Shown here: piece by piece, positions 24,138 to 33,046 of the stretch | Numbering within the stretch: position 1 is the stretch's first letter | Layout: the number at the start of each line of letters is the position of its first letter | Source: Pseudomonas graminis | GTDB taxonomy: Bacteria > Pseudomonadota > Gammaproteobacteria > Pseudomonadales > Pseudomonadaceae | NCBI RefSeq assembly: GCF_004364335.1 | Contig: NZ_SOCR01000017.1 | Coordinates: forward strand, 90,623-143,125 | Direction of reading: 5' to 3' | Length of the DNA: 52,503 nucleotides | Translations under genes and position numbers: made by a program | Notes under the pieces: generated by a model | The model's database searches: none | Seen by the model: the letters and a program-made list of their open reading frames with translations, nothing else | Told to the model about the DNA's origin: nothing

Positions 24138-25265
24138 ATGACTAAAGGTATTAATCAGATTTCCAAACTGTTTGCCGCACTGGTTCTGGCGGGGGTTGCC
24201 AGTCACTCGTTCGCAGCTGACACGATCAAGATCGGCATCGCCGGCCCTAAAACCGGTGCTGTGGCCCAATACGGCGACATGCAGTTTAGCGGTGCCAAGA
24301 TGGCCATCGAGCAGATCAACGCCAAAGGCGGCGTGGACGGCAAGATGCTTCAAGCCGTTGAATACGATGATGCCTGCGACCCGAAACAAGCGGTCGCCAT
24401 CGCCAACAAAGTGGTCAATGACGGCGTCAAGTTCGTGGTCGGTCACCTCTGCTCCAGCTCCACTCAGCCCGCTTCCGACATCTACGAAGACGAAGGCATC
24501 ATCATGGTGACCCCGGCAGCCACCAGCCCGGAAATCACCGCCCGCGGTTACAAGATGATCTTCCGCACCATCGGCCTGGACAGCGCCCAAGGCCCGGCCG
24601 CTGGCGAGTACATCGCCAAGCAGGTCAAGCCGAAAATCGTTGCGGTCATTCACGACAAGCAGCAGTACGGTGAAGGCATCGCCACCGCCGTGAAACAGAC
24701 CCTGGAAAAAGATGGCGTGAAAGTCGCTATGTTCGAAGGCATCAATGCTGGCGACAAAGACTTCTCCTCGTTGATCGCCAAGATGAAGCAAGCCAATGTC
24801 GACTTCGTCTACTACGGCGGCTACCACCCTGAACTGGGTCTGATCCTGCGTCAGGCGCAGGAAAAGGGCCTGAAAGCCGGCTTCATGGGTCCGGAAGGCG
24901 TGGGCAATGCGTCCATCTCGCAGATCGCTCAGGACGCGTCCGAAGGTCTGCTCGTTACCCTGCCAAAATCCTTCGACCAGGATCCTTCCAACAAGGCGCT
25001 GGTTGATGCATTCGCCGCGAAGAAAGAAGACCCGAGCGGTCCATTCGTGTTCCCGGCCTACGCCGCCGTGGAAGTGATCGCCGACGCGATCAAGACCGCC
25101 AAGTCCGAAGACACCGCGAAAGTGGCTGAAGCTATCCACGCCGGTACTTTCAAAACCCCTACCGGTGATCTGTCCTTCGACGCCAAGGGTGACCTGAAAG
25201 ACTTCAAATTCGTCGTTTACACCTGGCACAAAGATGGCACCAAGACTGAAGCCCCTGTGAAATAA
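24138..25265 (+). CDS. braC: Branched-chain amino acid-binding periplasmic protein BraC
   Basis: A 375-residue precursor of the periplasmic Leu/Ile/Val(/Ala/Thr)-binding protein that feeds BraDEFG. The signal peptide runs to about residue 26 (VLAGVASHSFA-A), followed by the mature start DTIKIGIAGPKTGAVAQYGDMQ, typical of the LIV-binding family, and a two-lobe type I periplasmic-binding fold. VVGHLCSSSTQPAS and the paired Cys of DDACDP and HLCS (probable disulfide) match the family. The ATG at 24138 is chosen for the signal peptide and a GTGGAG ribosome site. It is the first gene of the bra cluster, and a hairpin after it probably limits read-through. Confidence 0.95.
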   Translation: MTKGINQISKLFAALVLAGVASHSFAADTIKIGIAGPKTGAVAQYGDMQFSGAKMAIEQINAKGGVDGKMLQAVEYDDACDPKQAVAIANKVVNDGVKFVVGHLCSSSTQPASDIYEDEGIIMVTPAATSPEITARGYKMIFRTIGLDSAQGPAAGEYIAKQVKPKIVAVIHDKQQYGEGIATAVKQTLEKDGVKVAMFEGINAGDKDFSSLIAKMKQANVDFVYYGGYHPELGLILRQAQEKGLKAGFMGPEGVGNASISQIAQDASEGLLVTLPKSFDQDPSNKALVDAFAAKKEDPSGPFVFPAYAAVEVIADAIKTAKSEDTAKVAEAIHAGTFKTPTGDLSFDAKGDLKDFKFVVYTWHKDGTKTEAPVK

Positions 25266-25286
25266 CGCAGCCTTCATGCTTACCCG

Positions 25287-25319
25287 AAGCCCACTGCATC
25301 CGCAGTGGGCTTTGTTTTA
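25287..25319 (+). terminator. Terminator/attenuator between braC and braD
   Basis: AAGCCCACTGC-ATCC-GCAGTGGGCTT followed by TTGTTTT, 21 bases after braC. It probably makes the binding protein more abundant than the membrane complex, as is usual for such operons. Confidence 0.85.
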
Positions 25320-25479
25320 GCCGGGCAGCGAATTTCACAAGAATTCCGATCCCTGAACATCTTGAAACCGCACCAGTGAACCACTGGGCTCGTGCCGGAC
25401 GCGGACGTAGATCACGACGCGCGAGCGGGAAAAGACTTCACCAGTGAAACACCAGGCAGGTTTTTAGGAGCACTCAGCA

Positions 25480-26402
<923 letters not shown>

Positions 26403-26406
<4 letters not shown>

Positions 26407-27665
26407 CCAGGAATCTCAAATCGGCCCTCTTCAGCGCAGTGCTGGTGCTGCTCGTCGCTTACCCGATCCTCGGGCTCAAACTGGACATCGTCGGGATCAA
26501 TCTCGCGGTGGTCGGCGCCAGTAACACCACCGTGCTGTTGATTTTCGCCGCGGCGTTTCTGATGTTCCTGCGCGTGCTGTTCAACGAACAGATCAGCGCC
26601 ATGTGGCGTTCGCGTCCGCAGAAACAGCTGATGTCCGACAAGACCAGCAACTTCCTGACCCTGCCTTCGACCCAACGCTGGTTCCTCGGCGCGCTGGTAA
26701 TCGCTGCCCTGGTGTGGCCGTTCTTCGGCTCGCGCGGTGCAGTGGACATCGCGACGCTGATCCTGATCTACGTGATGCTCGGCTTGGGCCTGAACATCGT
26801 CGTCGGTCTGGCCGGGTTGCTCGACCTGGGATACGTCGGCTTTTACGCCGTGGGCGCGTACACCTACGCCCTGCTGCAGCACTACTTCGGCTTCGGTTTC
26901 TGGGTCTGCCTGCCGCTGGCGGGGCTGGCGTCGGCGACGTTCGGCTTCCTGCTGGGCTTTCCGGTCCTGCGGCTGCGCGGCGACTATCTGGCCATCGTGA
27001 CGCTGGGCTTCGGTGAAATCATTCGCCTGTTCCTGCGTAACCTGACCGACATCACCGGCGGCCCCAACGGCATCAGCAACATCGAAAAGCCAACGCTGTT
27101 CGGCCTGTCGTTCGAGCGCAAGGCGGCTGAAGGCATGCAGACCTTCCACGAGTACTTTGGCCTGCCCTACAACTCCATCAACAAGGTGATCTTTCTCTAC
27201 CTGATCGCCCTGCTGCTGGCGCTGTTGGCACTGTTTGTGATCAACCGGTTGTTGCGCATGCCCATCGGCCGCGCCTGGGAAGCCCTGCGTGAAGACGAAA
27301 TCGCCTGCCGCGCGCTGGGTCTGAATCCGACCATCATCAAGCTGTCGGCCTTCACCCTCGGCGCTGCATTCGCCGGTTTCGCCGGCAGCTTCTTCGCCGC
27401 GCGTCAGGGTTTGATTACGCCGGAGTCGTTCACCTTTCTGGAGTCGGCGATCATCCTCGCCATCGTGGTCCTGGGCGGCATGGGCTCGCAGCTGGGGGTG
27501 ATCCTCGCCGCAGTCGTGATGATTCTGTTGCCTGAACTGCTTCGCGAATTCAGCGAATACCGGATGCTCGGCTTCGGCGCCTTGATGGTGCTGATGATGA
27601 TCTGGCGTCCCCAGGGCTTCCTGCCGATGCAGCGTCCCGTCATGAAACTCAAGGGGGAGCGCTGA
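26403..27665 (+). CDS. braE: Branched-chain amino acid permease BraE (LivM)
   Basis: A 420-residue inner-membrane permease, partner of BraD. It has the LivM N-terminal extension, with two or three helices and a short cytoplasmic stretch (MWRSRPQKQLMSDKTS), before the conserved core (YVMLGLGLNIVVGLAGLLDLGYVGFYAVGAYTYALL). The ATPase-contact loop is GRAWEALREDEIACRALGLN. It is translationally coupled to braD through ATGA and to braF through TGATG. Confidence 0.95.
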
Positions 27666-28432
27666 TGAGCCGTCCACTTTTGCAAGCGTCCGGCTTGTGC
27701 ATGCGCTTTGGCGGTCTGCTGGCCGTCAACGGCGTCGGCCTGACCGTCCACGAGAAGCAGGTTGTGTCAATGATCGGCCCGAACGGCGCCGGCAAGACCA
27801 CCGTGTTCAACTGCCTGACGGGCTTCTACAAACCCTCCTCCGGAACGATTCTGCTGGACGGCGAGCCGATTCAGGGCCTGGCCGGTCATGAGATCGCTCG
27901 TAAAGGCGTGGTGCGAACGTTCCAGAACGTGCGCCTTTTCAAGGAAATGACGGCGGTGGAAAACCTGCTGGTGGCCCAGCACCGCCACCTCAACACCAAT
28001 TTCCTGTCCGGCCTGTTCAAGACGCCGGCGTATCGCAAGAGCGAGCGCGAGGCGATGGAGTACGCCGAGCATTGGCTGGAAGCCGTTGATCTCAAGGAAT
28101 TCGCCAACCGTCCTGCCGGCACGCTGGCCTACGGTCAGCAACGCCGTCTGGAAATCGCCCGCTGCATGATGACGCGCCCGCGCATTCTGATGCTCGACGA
28201 GCCGGCGGCCGGTCTGAACCCGAAAGAAACCGAAGACCTGAAAGCGCTGATTGGCGTGTTGCGCAACGAGCACAACGCGACGGTGTTGCTGATCGAGCAC
28301 GACATGAAGCTGGTCATGAGCATTTCCGACCACATCGTGGTGATCAATCAGGGCACGCCGCTGGCCGATGGCACGCCCGAGCAGATCCGTGACAATCCTG
28401 AAGTGATCAAAGCCTATCTGGGGGAAGCGTAA
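27665..28432 (+). CDS. braF: Branched-chain amino acid ABC ATPase BraF (LivG)
   Basis: A 255-residue ATPase of the LivG type. Walker A is GPNGAGKTT, the signature is LAYGQQRRLEIAR, Walker B is ILMLDEPAAGLN, and the switch His is in LLIEHDMKLVM. It pairs with BraG to drive BraDE from the cytoplasmic face. Its start overlaps the braE stop by one base and its stop abuts the braG start (TAAATG), so the cluster is one coupled unit. Confidence 0.95.
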   Translation: MSRPLLQASGLCMRFGGLLAVNGVGLTVHEKQVVSMIGPNGAGKTTVFNCLTGFYKPSSGTILLDGEPIQGLAGHEIARKGVVRTFQNVRLFKEMTAVENLLVAQHRHLNTNFLSGLFKTPAYRKSEREAMEYAEHWLEAVDLKEFANRPAGTLAYGQQRRLEIARCMMTRPRILMLDEPAAGLNPKETEDLKALIGVLRNEHNATVLLIEHDMKLVMSISDHIVVINQGTPLADGTPEQIRDNPEVIKAYLGEA

Positions 28433-29134
28433 ATGCTGCAGTTCGATAACGTTTCCACGTTCTACGGCAAGATCCAGGCATTGCACGGTGTCAGTATCGA
28501 TGTGCAGCAGGGTGAGATTGTCACGCTGATCGGCGCCAATGGCGCGGGCAAGTCGACGCTGTTGATGACGCTGTGCGGTTCGCCGCGCGCGCACAGTGGC
28601 AGCATCCGCTATATGGGTGAGGAGCTGGTGGGTCTGGAGTCGTCGGTGATCATGCGCAAGAGTATTGCGGTGGTGCCGGAGGGCCGTCGTGTGTTCGCCC
28701 GCCTGACAGTGGAGGAGAATCTGGCGATGGGCGGGTTCTTCACGGACAAGGACGACTATCAGGTGCAGATGGATAAGGTCCTTGAGCTGTTTCCGCGTCT
28801 GAAGGAGCGTTTCAATCAGCGCGGCGGGACGATGTCCGGCGGCGAGCAGCAGATGCTGGCGATCGGGCGTGCGTTGATGAGCAAGCCGAAGCTGTTGCTG
28901 CTGGATGAGCCTTCGCTGGGTCTGGCGCCGATTATTATTCAGCAGATTTTCGAGATTGTTGAGCAGTTGCGGCGGGATGGGGTGACGGTGTTTCTGGTGG
29001 AGCAGAATGCGAATCAGGCGTTGAAGATCGCTGATCGTGCGTATGTTCTGGAGAATGGCCGGGTGGTGATGCAGGGGTCGGGGGCGGAGTTGTTGGTCGA
29101 TCCGAAAGTGCGGGATGCTTATTTAGGCGGGTAA
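28433..29134 (+). CDS. braG: Branched-chain amino acid ABC ATPase BraG (LivF)
   Basis: A 233-residue ATPase of the LivF type. It begins MLQFDNVSTFYGKIQALHGVS, with Walker A GANGAGKST, signature MSGGEQQMLAIGR, Walker B LLLLDEPSLGLAP and EQNANQAL at the switch region. It is last in the operon. Codon choice in its second half is richer in G- and T-ending codons (ATT, TTG, GGG, GTG) than in braC-braF. The nearest possible terminator is the hairpin CGTCTGCC-TGAG-GGCAGACG at 29149, which is also the first hairpin of a repeated element. Confidence 0.95.
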   Translation: MLQFDNVSTFYGKIQALHGVSIDVQQGEIVTLIGANGAGKSTLLMTLCGSPRAHSGSIRYMGEELVGLESSVIMRKSIAVVPEGRRVFARLTVEENLAMGGFFTDKDDYQVQMDKVLELFPRLKERFNQRGGTMSGGEQQMLAIGRALMSKPKLLLLDEPSLGLAPIIIQQIFEIVEQLRRDGVTVFLVEQNANQALKIADRAYVLENGRVVMQGSGAELLVDPKVRDAYLGG

Positions 29135-29148
29135 AGCAGGATCAAGGG

Positions 29149-29420
29149 CGTCTGCCTGAGGGCAGACGTTTCGCCTTCGGCGAGTTACTTGGAAAAGCAC
29201 CCCAAGTAACCAAGGGTGCTTGCTCCTGGTTGGGCCCCTCGTTCCTCGGGGTTCCTTCACTCCGGTCTCGCTCCGTGGGCCCGCGCCGAACGGACATCCA
29301 TGTCCTGACGGCGCTCTCGCCGCATCCATGCGGCTCGGCCCACTCCACGAGACCTGCGTTCAGCCTGCACCAAAGTCGCGTTTGCGGTGTCTGGGCATCT
29401 TGTGTTTGAAGATCAAAAGC
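29149..29420. repeat. Multi-hairpin repeat element, copy A
   Basis: A ~270-bp non-coding element also found at 45141-45397. The 5' part has three hairpins: CGTCTGCC/GGCAGACG, CGCC-TTC-GGCG and GTTACTTGG-(9)-CCAAGTAAC. The 3' part has a row of short hairpins: GGACAT-CC-ATGTCC (29292-29305), GGCG-CTCT-CGCC, and CCGCAT-CC-ATGCGG (29320-29333). It ends TGTTTGAAGATCAAAAGC, and that ending recurs alone at 29645-29662. From about 29235 on the two copies are nearly identical. Confidence 0.8.
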
Positions 29421-29424
29421 AACG

Positions 29425-29768
29425 GCTTCCCGGCTGAAGCCGGTCCTACAGGTGTACGCGGTGTTACTGGAGGAACGCATCCTCTGTAGGAGCCGGCTTG
29501 CTGGCGAACGAGGTGTGTCATCCACGATTGCATCGGCTGAATAGACGCGTTCGCCAGCAAGCCGGCTCCTACGGGCCCCGCGGTTGCCTGATCGTTCCAC
29601 ACGCTCCGCCTGGGAATGCATCCATTGATGTCGTCTGGTTTTTGTGTTTGAAGATCAAAAGCACTACGCAGATCAAGGGCTTCCCGGCTAAAGCCGGTCC
29701 TACAGGGGTCGCCGCCGGTCCCGCTGATTGCATGCATTGCTTTTCGTGGGACCGGCTTTAGCCGGGAA
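29425..29768. repeat. REP mosaic: half-REP, REPIN, tail motif, REPIN
   Basis: In order: a single CTTCCCGGCTGAAGCCGGTC arm (29425-29448); a complete GCCGGCTTGCTGGCGAA REPIN (29485-29572); a fragment CTGATCGTTCC...GGGAATGCATCC; the tail motif TTTGAAGATCAAAAGC (29647-29662) of the multi-hairpin element; and a complete CTTCCCGGCTAAAGCCGGTC REPIN (29680-29768). No gene is seen from 29135 to 29905. Confidence 0.8.
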
Positions 29769-29807
29769 GAGGCCAGTGGCTGCGCCATCAATTTTGATTG
29801 TTTAAAC

Positions 29808-29870
29808 CAGCCTGATCGTTCCCCCGCTCCGCGTGGGAATGCATCCTGTGACGCTCTGCGCTAGCTCTGC
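29808..29870. repeat. Copy of the GGGAATGCATCC / ACGCTCYGCG repeat
   Basis: CTGATCGTTCC...CGCTCCGCGTGGGAATGCATCC followed by GACGCTCTGCG. Related pieces lie at 29589-29627 and, on the other strand, at 52370-52418. A short dispersed repeat family distinct from the REP types. Confidence 0.6.
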
Positions 29871-29905
29871 TCTCGCCCCGACAATAAAACCAATCCCATC
29901 CGCCG

Positions 29906-30814
29906 TCAGAGTTTTTCCAACGCTGCCGTGCTGCGCTCAAACCATTCGTTCAAATAATCCGCCATGACTTGCACCCGCCTCGGCAGTCGCCCTTCGAAGG
30001 GGTGGACCAGGTACAGGGATGAAACCGGCGTCTGGTAATCACGCAGCAACCAGTCAAGTCGCCCTTCTTTCAGTTCCTCATGAACCATGTATGACGGCAG
30101 GCGGGCGATGCCGGCGCCGACCAGGGCGGCTTTTTTCAGGAGGCCGTAGTGGTTGCTGGCGAAGGTGCCGCGGACGTTGACGCGGGTCAGTTCATGTTTC
30201 TGGTGGTAGGCCCACGATTCGCGGCCGGTGTGGTGGCTGTTGAGCAGGCAGCGGTGCACGCGCAGTTCTTCCGGGGTTTGCGGGGTGCCGTGTCGAGCGA
30301 GGTAGGCCGGGCTGGCGCAGGTCAGTTCCTGGAGCGACAGCAACGGCCTGGCCACCAGGCGTTCGTCGATTCCCACGCTGGAACGTATGCCCAGGTCGAA
30401 GCCGTCACGCCGCATGTCGCGGAAGTGGTTGTTGAGGTCCAGTTCCACCTGCACGTCGGGGTAGGTCTGGGCGAATTCGGTGAGCAGGCCTTCGAAGAAG
30501 GTTTCGCCCAACGACACCGGCACGGTCAGGCGCACGGTACCGATCAGGCTTTCGCTCAGATAGGCCATGGCGTCGCGGACGCGGTCACGTTGGGCCAGCA
30601 GTGCGCGGGCCTCGGGCAGGAGGATGGCGCCCGCCGAGGTCAGCGTCAGGCTGCGGGTGGTGCGATGGAGCAGCGTCACACCGAAGTTTTTTTCCAGTTT
30701 GCTGATGCGCTTGGACAGTTGGCTGGTACTGGTGTCCAGCCATTGCGCGGCCAGGGTGAAGCTGTTGGCCTCCACCAGCATCGCAAACGCGGCCAGGTCG
30801 TCCATTTCGCTCAT
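29906..30814 (-). CDS. LysR-family transcriptional regulator
   Basis: A 302-residue LysR regulator. The N-terminal winged helix-turn-helix (residues about 5-65) includes ANSFTLAAQWLDTSTSQLSKRISKLEKNFGVTLLHRTTRSLTLTSAG, and the C-terminal effector-binding domain has the DLNNHFRDMRRDGFDLGIR pattern of the CrgA/DsdC-like subgroup. The ATG at 30814 has AAGGAAAC upstream. It is divergent from the SDR gene with 105 bases between, the classic LysR layout, so it probably controls the SDR gene and itself (inference). The effector is unknown. Confidence 0.88.
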   Translation of the reverse strand: MSEMDDLAAFAMLVEANSFTLAAQWLDTSTSQLSKRISKLEKNFGVTLLHRTTRSLTLTSAGAILLPEARALLAQRDRVRDAMAYLSESLIGTVRLTVPVSLGETFFEGLLTEFAQTYPDVQVELDLNNHFRDMRRDGFDLGIRSSVGIDERLVARPLLSLQELTCASPAYLARHGTPQTPEELRVHRCLLNSHHTGRESWAYHQKHELTRVNVRGTFASNHYGLLKKAALVGAGIARLPSYMVHEELKEGRLDWLLRDYQTPVSSLYLVHPFEGRLPRRVQVMADYLNEWFERSTAALEKL

Positions 30815-30919
30815 GATTGTTTCCTTTCTGACAAACCGGGATTGCCGTTTAGCCCCTGTTTCGGTGGGAAAAGGCGACTCACACTGAGCGCCTGATCCAT
30901 ACCAGAGGAAAACCGCATC

Positions 30920-31519
30920 ATGAAAATTCTATTGATCGGCGCAAGCGGCACCATCGGCTCGGCGATCGAGAAAGAGTTGGCGCCACGCCACGAGATCGTT
31001 CGCGTCGGCAGAACCGACGCAGACGAGCACGTCGATATTAGTGACAGCGCCTCGATCCGCAAACTATTCGAACGGACAGGCCCTTTCGACGCATTGATTT
31101 GCGCCGCCGGCAATGTCACCTTCGCCCCGCTGGGCGAGATGACGGCCGATTCCTTCTCCCTGGGCCTGCGCGACAAGCTGATGGGTCAGGTCAATCTATT
31201 GCTGATCGGTCGGGAATTTGCCAACGACGGCGCCTCGTTCACCTTCACCACCGGGATCACCAGCGTCGATCCGATTCGCACCGGGGCGTCTGCCAGCCTG
31301 ATCAACGGCGCCATCGACGCCTTCGTGCGCGCCGCCGCCATCGAGATGCCGCGGGGCATGCGCGTCAATTCGGTCAGCCCCAATGTGCTGGTCGAAGCCA
31401 TGGGCAGTTATGCGCCGTACTTCCGAGGCTTCAAGCCGGTTCCCGCAGCGGATGTCGCACTGGCGTACGCAAAAAGTGTCGAAGGGCTACAAACCGGACA
31501 GACGTATCGCGTCGGCTAA
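30920..31519 (+). CDS. Short-chain dehydrogenase-like protein lacking the Tyr-Lys pair
   Basis: A 199-residue Rossmann-fold protein with a clear dinucleotide motif (LLIGASGTIGSAIE) and the SDR middle motif CAAGNVTF. The canonical active-site YxxxK is absent: the aligned stretch is ASASLINGAIDAF, with Ala for Tyr and Asn for Lys. I recall the same replacement in other ~200-residue members of this subfamily, so it is probably a subfamily trait rather than a mutation. The reaction is unknown. The ATG at 30920 has AGAGGAAAA upstream. It is paired with the divergent LysR gene. Confidence 0.82.
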   Translation: MKILLIGASGTIGSAIEKELAPRHEIVRVGRTDADEHVDISDSASIRKLFERTGPFDALICAAGNVTFAPLGEMTADSFSLGLRDKLMGQVNLLLIGREFANDGASFTFTTGITSVDPIRTGASASLINGAIDAFVRAAAIEMPRGMRVNSVSPNVLVEAMGSYAPYFRGFKPVPAADVALAYAKSVEGLQTGQTYRVG

Positions 31520-31581
31520 TCGCCCCTTGTGATGAGCGCGCAGGCTGAGTAACGTGGCGGCACTTGTCTGGAGACCGCCCC

Positions 31582-32262
31582 ATGTCCGCTGCTCGTTCTG
31601 CCTTGATGTTCGCTTTGCTGCCCCTGTTTGCCGGTTGCCAGTTGATGCCCATGTCGTCCAGTGACAGCAAGGTGTCGACCGCCGGCATGATCCGCATGCA
31701 GGGCACCCTCAGCGGTGACGGCGGCAAACTGTTCTTCGCCCCGTGCAACGAACAGCGTCGCTATGCGGTGACCGACAAGGGCAACACCGGCGTCCTGCAG
31801 GAAGCCGCTTCGGTGGTGGACAAGAACGGCAAGGCGTTCGCCGATGTACGCGGCAACTTCGTCGCCAGCAAAGCCCAGGGCAGTGACGGTCAGGGCGACA
31901 TTTACCAGCTCTACCGCGTCGAGCGCCCGAGCGGTGCCTGCGAGGACCCGAACTTCAAGCGCCTGACGATTCATGCCAGCGGCAACGGTCCGAAATGGAA
32001 CCTGAACGCCAGCGGCAAGGGTCTGGTGCTTGAGCGCGAAGGCAAAGAGCCGTTCGCCGTGCCGTACATGGAAGAGCAGATGCCCGAGGGCCGCTTCAAC
32101 CTGATCACCGACGCCAACAACCAGCACGTCGAGCTCTATGTCGCGCCGCTGCGCTGTGTGGATCCGTCGAACGGTTCGGTGCAGCACCTGACCGCCGAAC
32201 TGCGGGTCAATGGCCAGGTTCAGCGCGGTTGCGCATATTTCGGCGCGATGCGTAACGATTAA
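31582..32262 (+). CDS. Putative lipoprotein (COG3650-like)
   Basis: A 226-residue precursor with a lipoprotein signal (MSAARSALMFALLPLFAGC), lipobox LFAGC and Cys at about residue 19. The mature part has two similar halves that carry short MRMQGTLSGDGGKLFFAPCNEQRRY-like and GKGLVLEREGKEPFAVPY beta segments, consistent with a small envelope beta-barrel or META-like fold, plus several Cys (FAPCNE, SGACED, LRCVD, RGCAY) that could form disulfides. Function unknown. The start at 31582 is chosen for the signal peptide and GGAG 8 bases upstream. It is followed at once by the tandem REP array. Confidence 0.75.
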   Translation: MSAARSALMFALLPLFAGCQLMPMSSSDSKVSTAGMIRMQGTLSGDGGKLFFAPCNEQRRYAVTDKGNTGVLQEAASVVDKNGKAFADVRGNFVASKAQGSDGQGDIYQLYRVERPSGACEDPNFKRLTIHASGNGPKWNLNASGKGLVLEREGKEPFAVPYMEEQMPEGRFNLITDANNQHVELYVAPLRCVDPSNGSVQHLTAELRVNGQVQRGCAYFGAMRND

Positions 32263-32280
32263 CCGCTCACCCCGGCCCCT

Positions 32281-32938
32281 TGCAGGAACGCACTTACCCG
32301 CGAACGCGGTCTACCTGTGCCGTCCATTTCGACTGACACACCGCCTTCGCCAGCAAGCCGGCTCCCACAGGTTTTGTGCATGACGCTGAAATCCCGGCCA
32401 ACGAAAATCCACTGCAGGAACGCGCTTGCCCGCGAATGCGGTCTACCTGTGCCGTCCATTCGACTGACACACCGTCTTCGCCAGCAAGCCGGCTCCCACA
32501 GGTTTTGTGCATGACGCTGAAATCCCGGCCAACGAAATCCACTGCAGGATCGCGCTTGCCCGCGAAGGCGGTCTACCTGTGCCATCCATTTCGACTGACA
32601 CACCGTCTTCGCCAGCAAGCCGTCTCCCACAGGTTTTATGCACGACGCTGAAATTTCGGCCAACGAAAATCCACTGTGGGAGCGCGCCTGCCCGCGAATG
32701 CGGTCCACCTGTGCCGTCCATTTGGACTGACACACCGCCTTCGCCAGCAAGCCGGCTCCCACAGGTTTTGTGCACGACGCTGAAATCCCGGCCAACGAAA
32801 AATCCACTGTAGGAGCGCGCTTGCCCGCGATCGGCTGCGCAGCAGTCGTGAGGCCTGACGCCCGGGTTCTCCTGACACAGCCCCTGCACCGGTTTGCTGT
32901 CGCTTCGCGCCAGATCGGGGGCAAGTGCGCTCCTGCAC
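32281..32938. repeat. Tandem array of hybrid REP units (4 x ~131 bp plus a terminal REPIN)
   Basis: Four head-to-tail units start at 32281, 32413, 32543 and 32675 (132, 130, 132 and 133 bases). A long-type REPIN at 32808-32938 closes the array. Each unit has a left arm of the GCGCTTGCCCGCGAA class, an interior GGTCTACCTGTGCCGTCCAT, a right arm of the other class (TTCGCCAGCAAGCCGGCTCC) and a conserved linker TGACGCTGAAATCCCGGCC. Units differ by only a few bases. No gene is seen in 32263-33046; the open frames across it encode only repeat products. Confidence 0.9.
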
Positions 32939-32984
32939 ACGTGAGCTTGTACGCTGCGACCACCGCATCACGCCCAATGTGGCT

Positions 32985-32990
32985 TATAAT
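32985..32990 (+). promoter_or_regulatory. Probable -10 box of the FAD oxidoreductase gene
   Basis: A perfect TATAAT lies 56 bases before the start codon, just after the REP array. No good -35 is visible. The leader carries a hairpin GGGCCG-(6)-CGGCCC at 33013-33030. Confidence 0.5.
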
Positions 32991-33046
32991 CGCGCGCTCT
33001 TGTAGTGCTGCCGGGCCGATCCTGCGGCCCGAAACCGGATCTTTCA

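Noticed and set aside
29142..29791. Open frames within the repeat mosaic after braG
   Set aside because: They translate the multi-hairpin element and REP arms; the same peptides appear from the copy at 45 kb, and ribosome sites are absent.
32281..32938. Possible CRISPR array
   Set aside because: The repeat period is ~131 bp and the whole unit is conserved; there are no short repeats with unique spacers and no cas genes.
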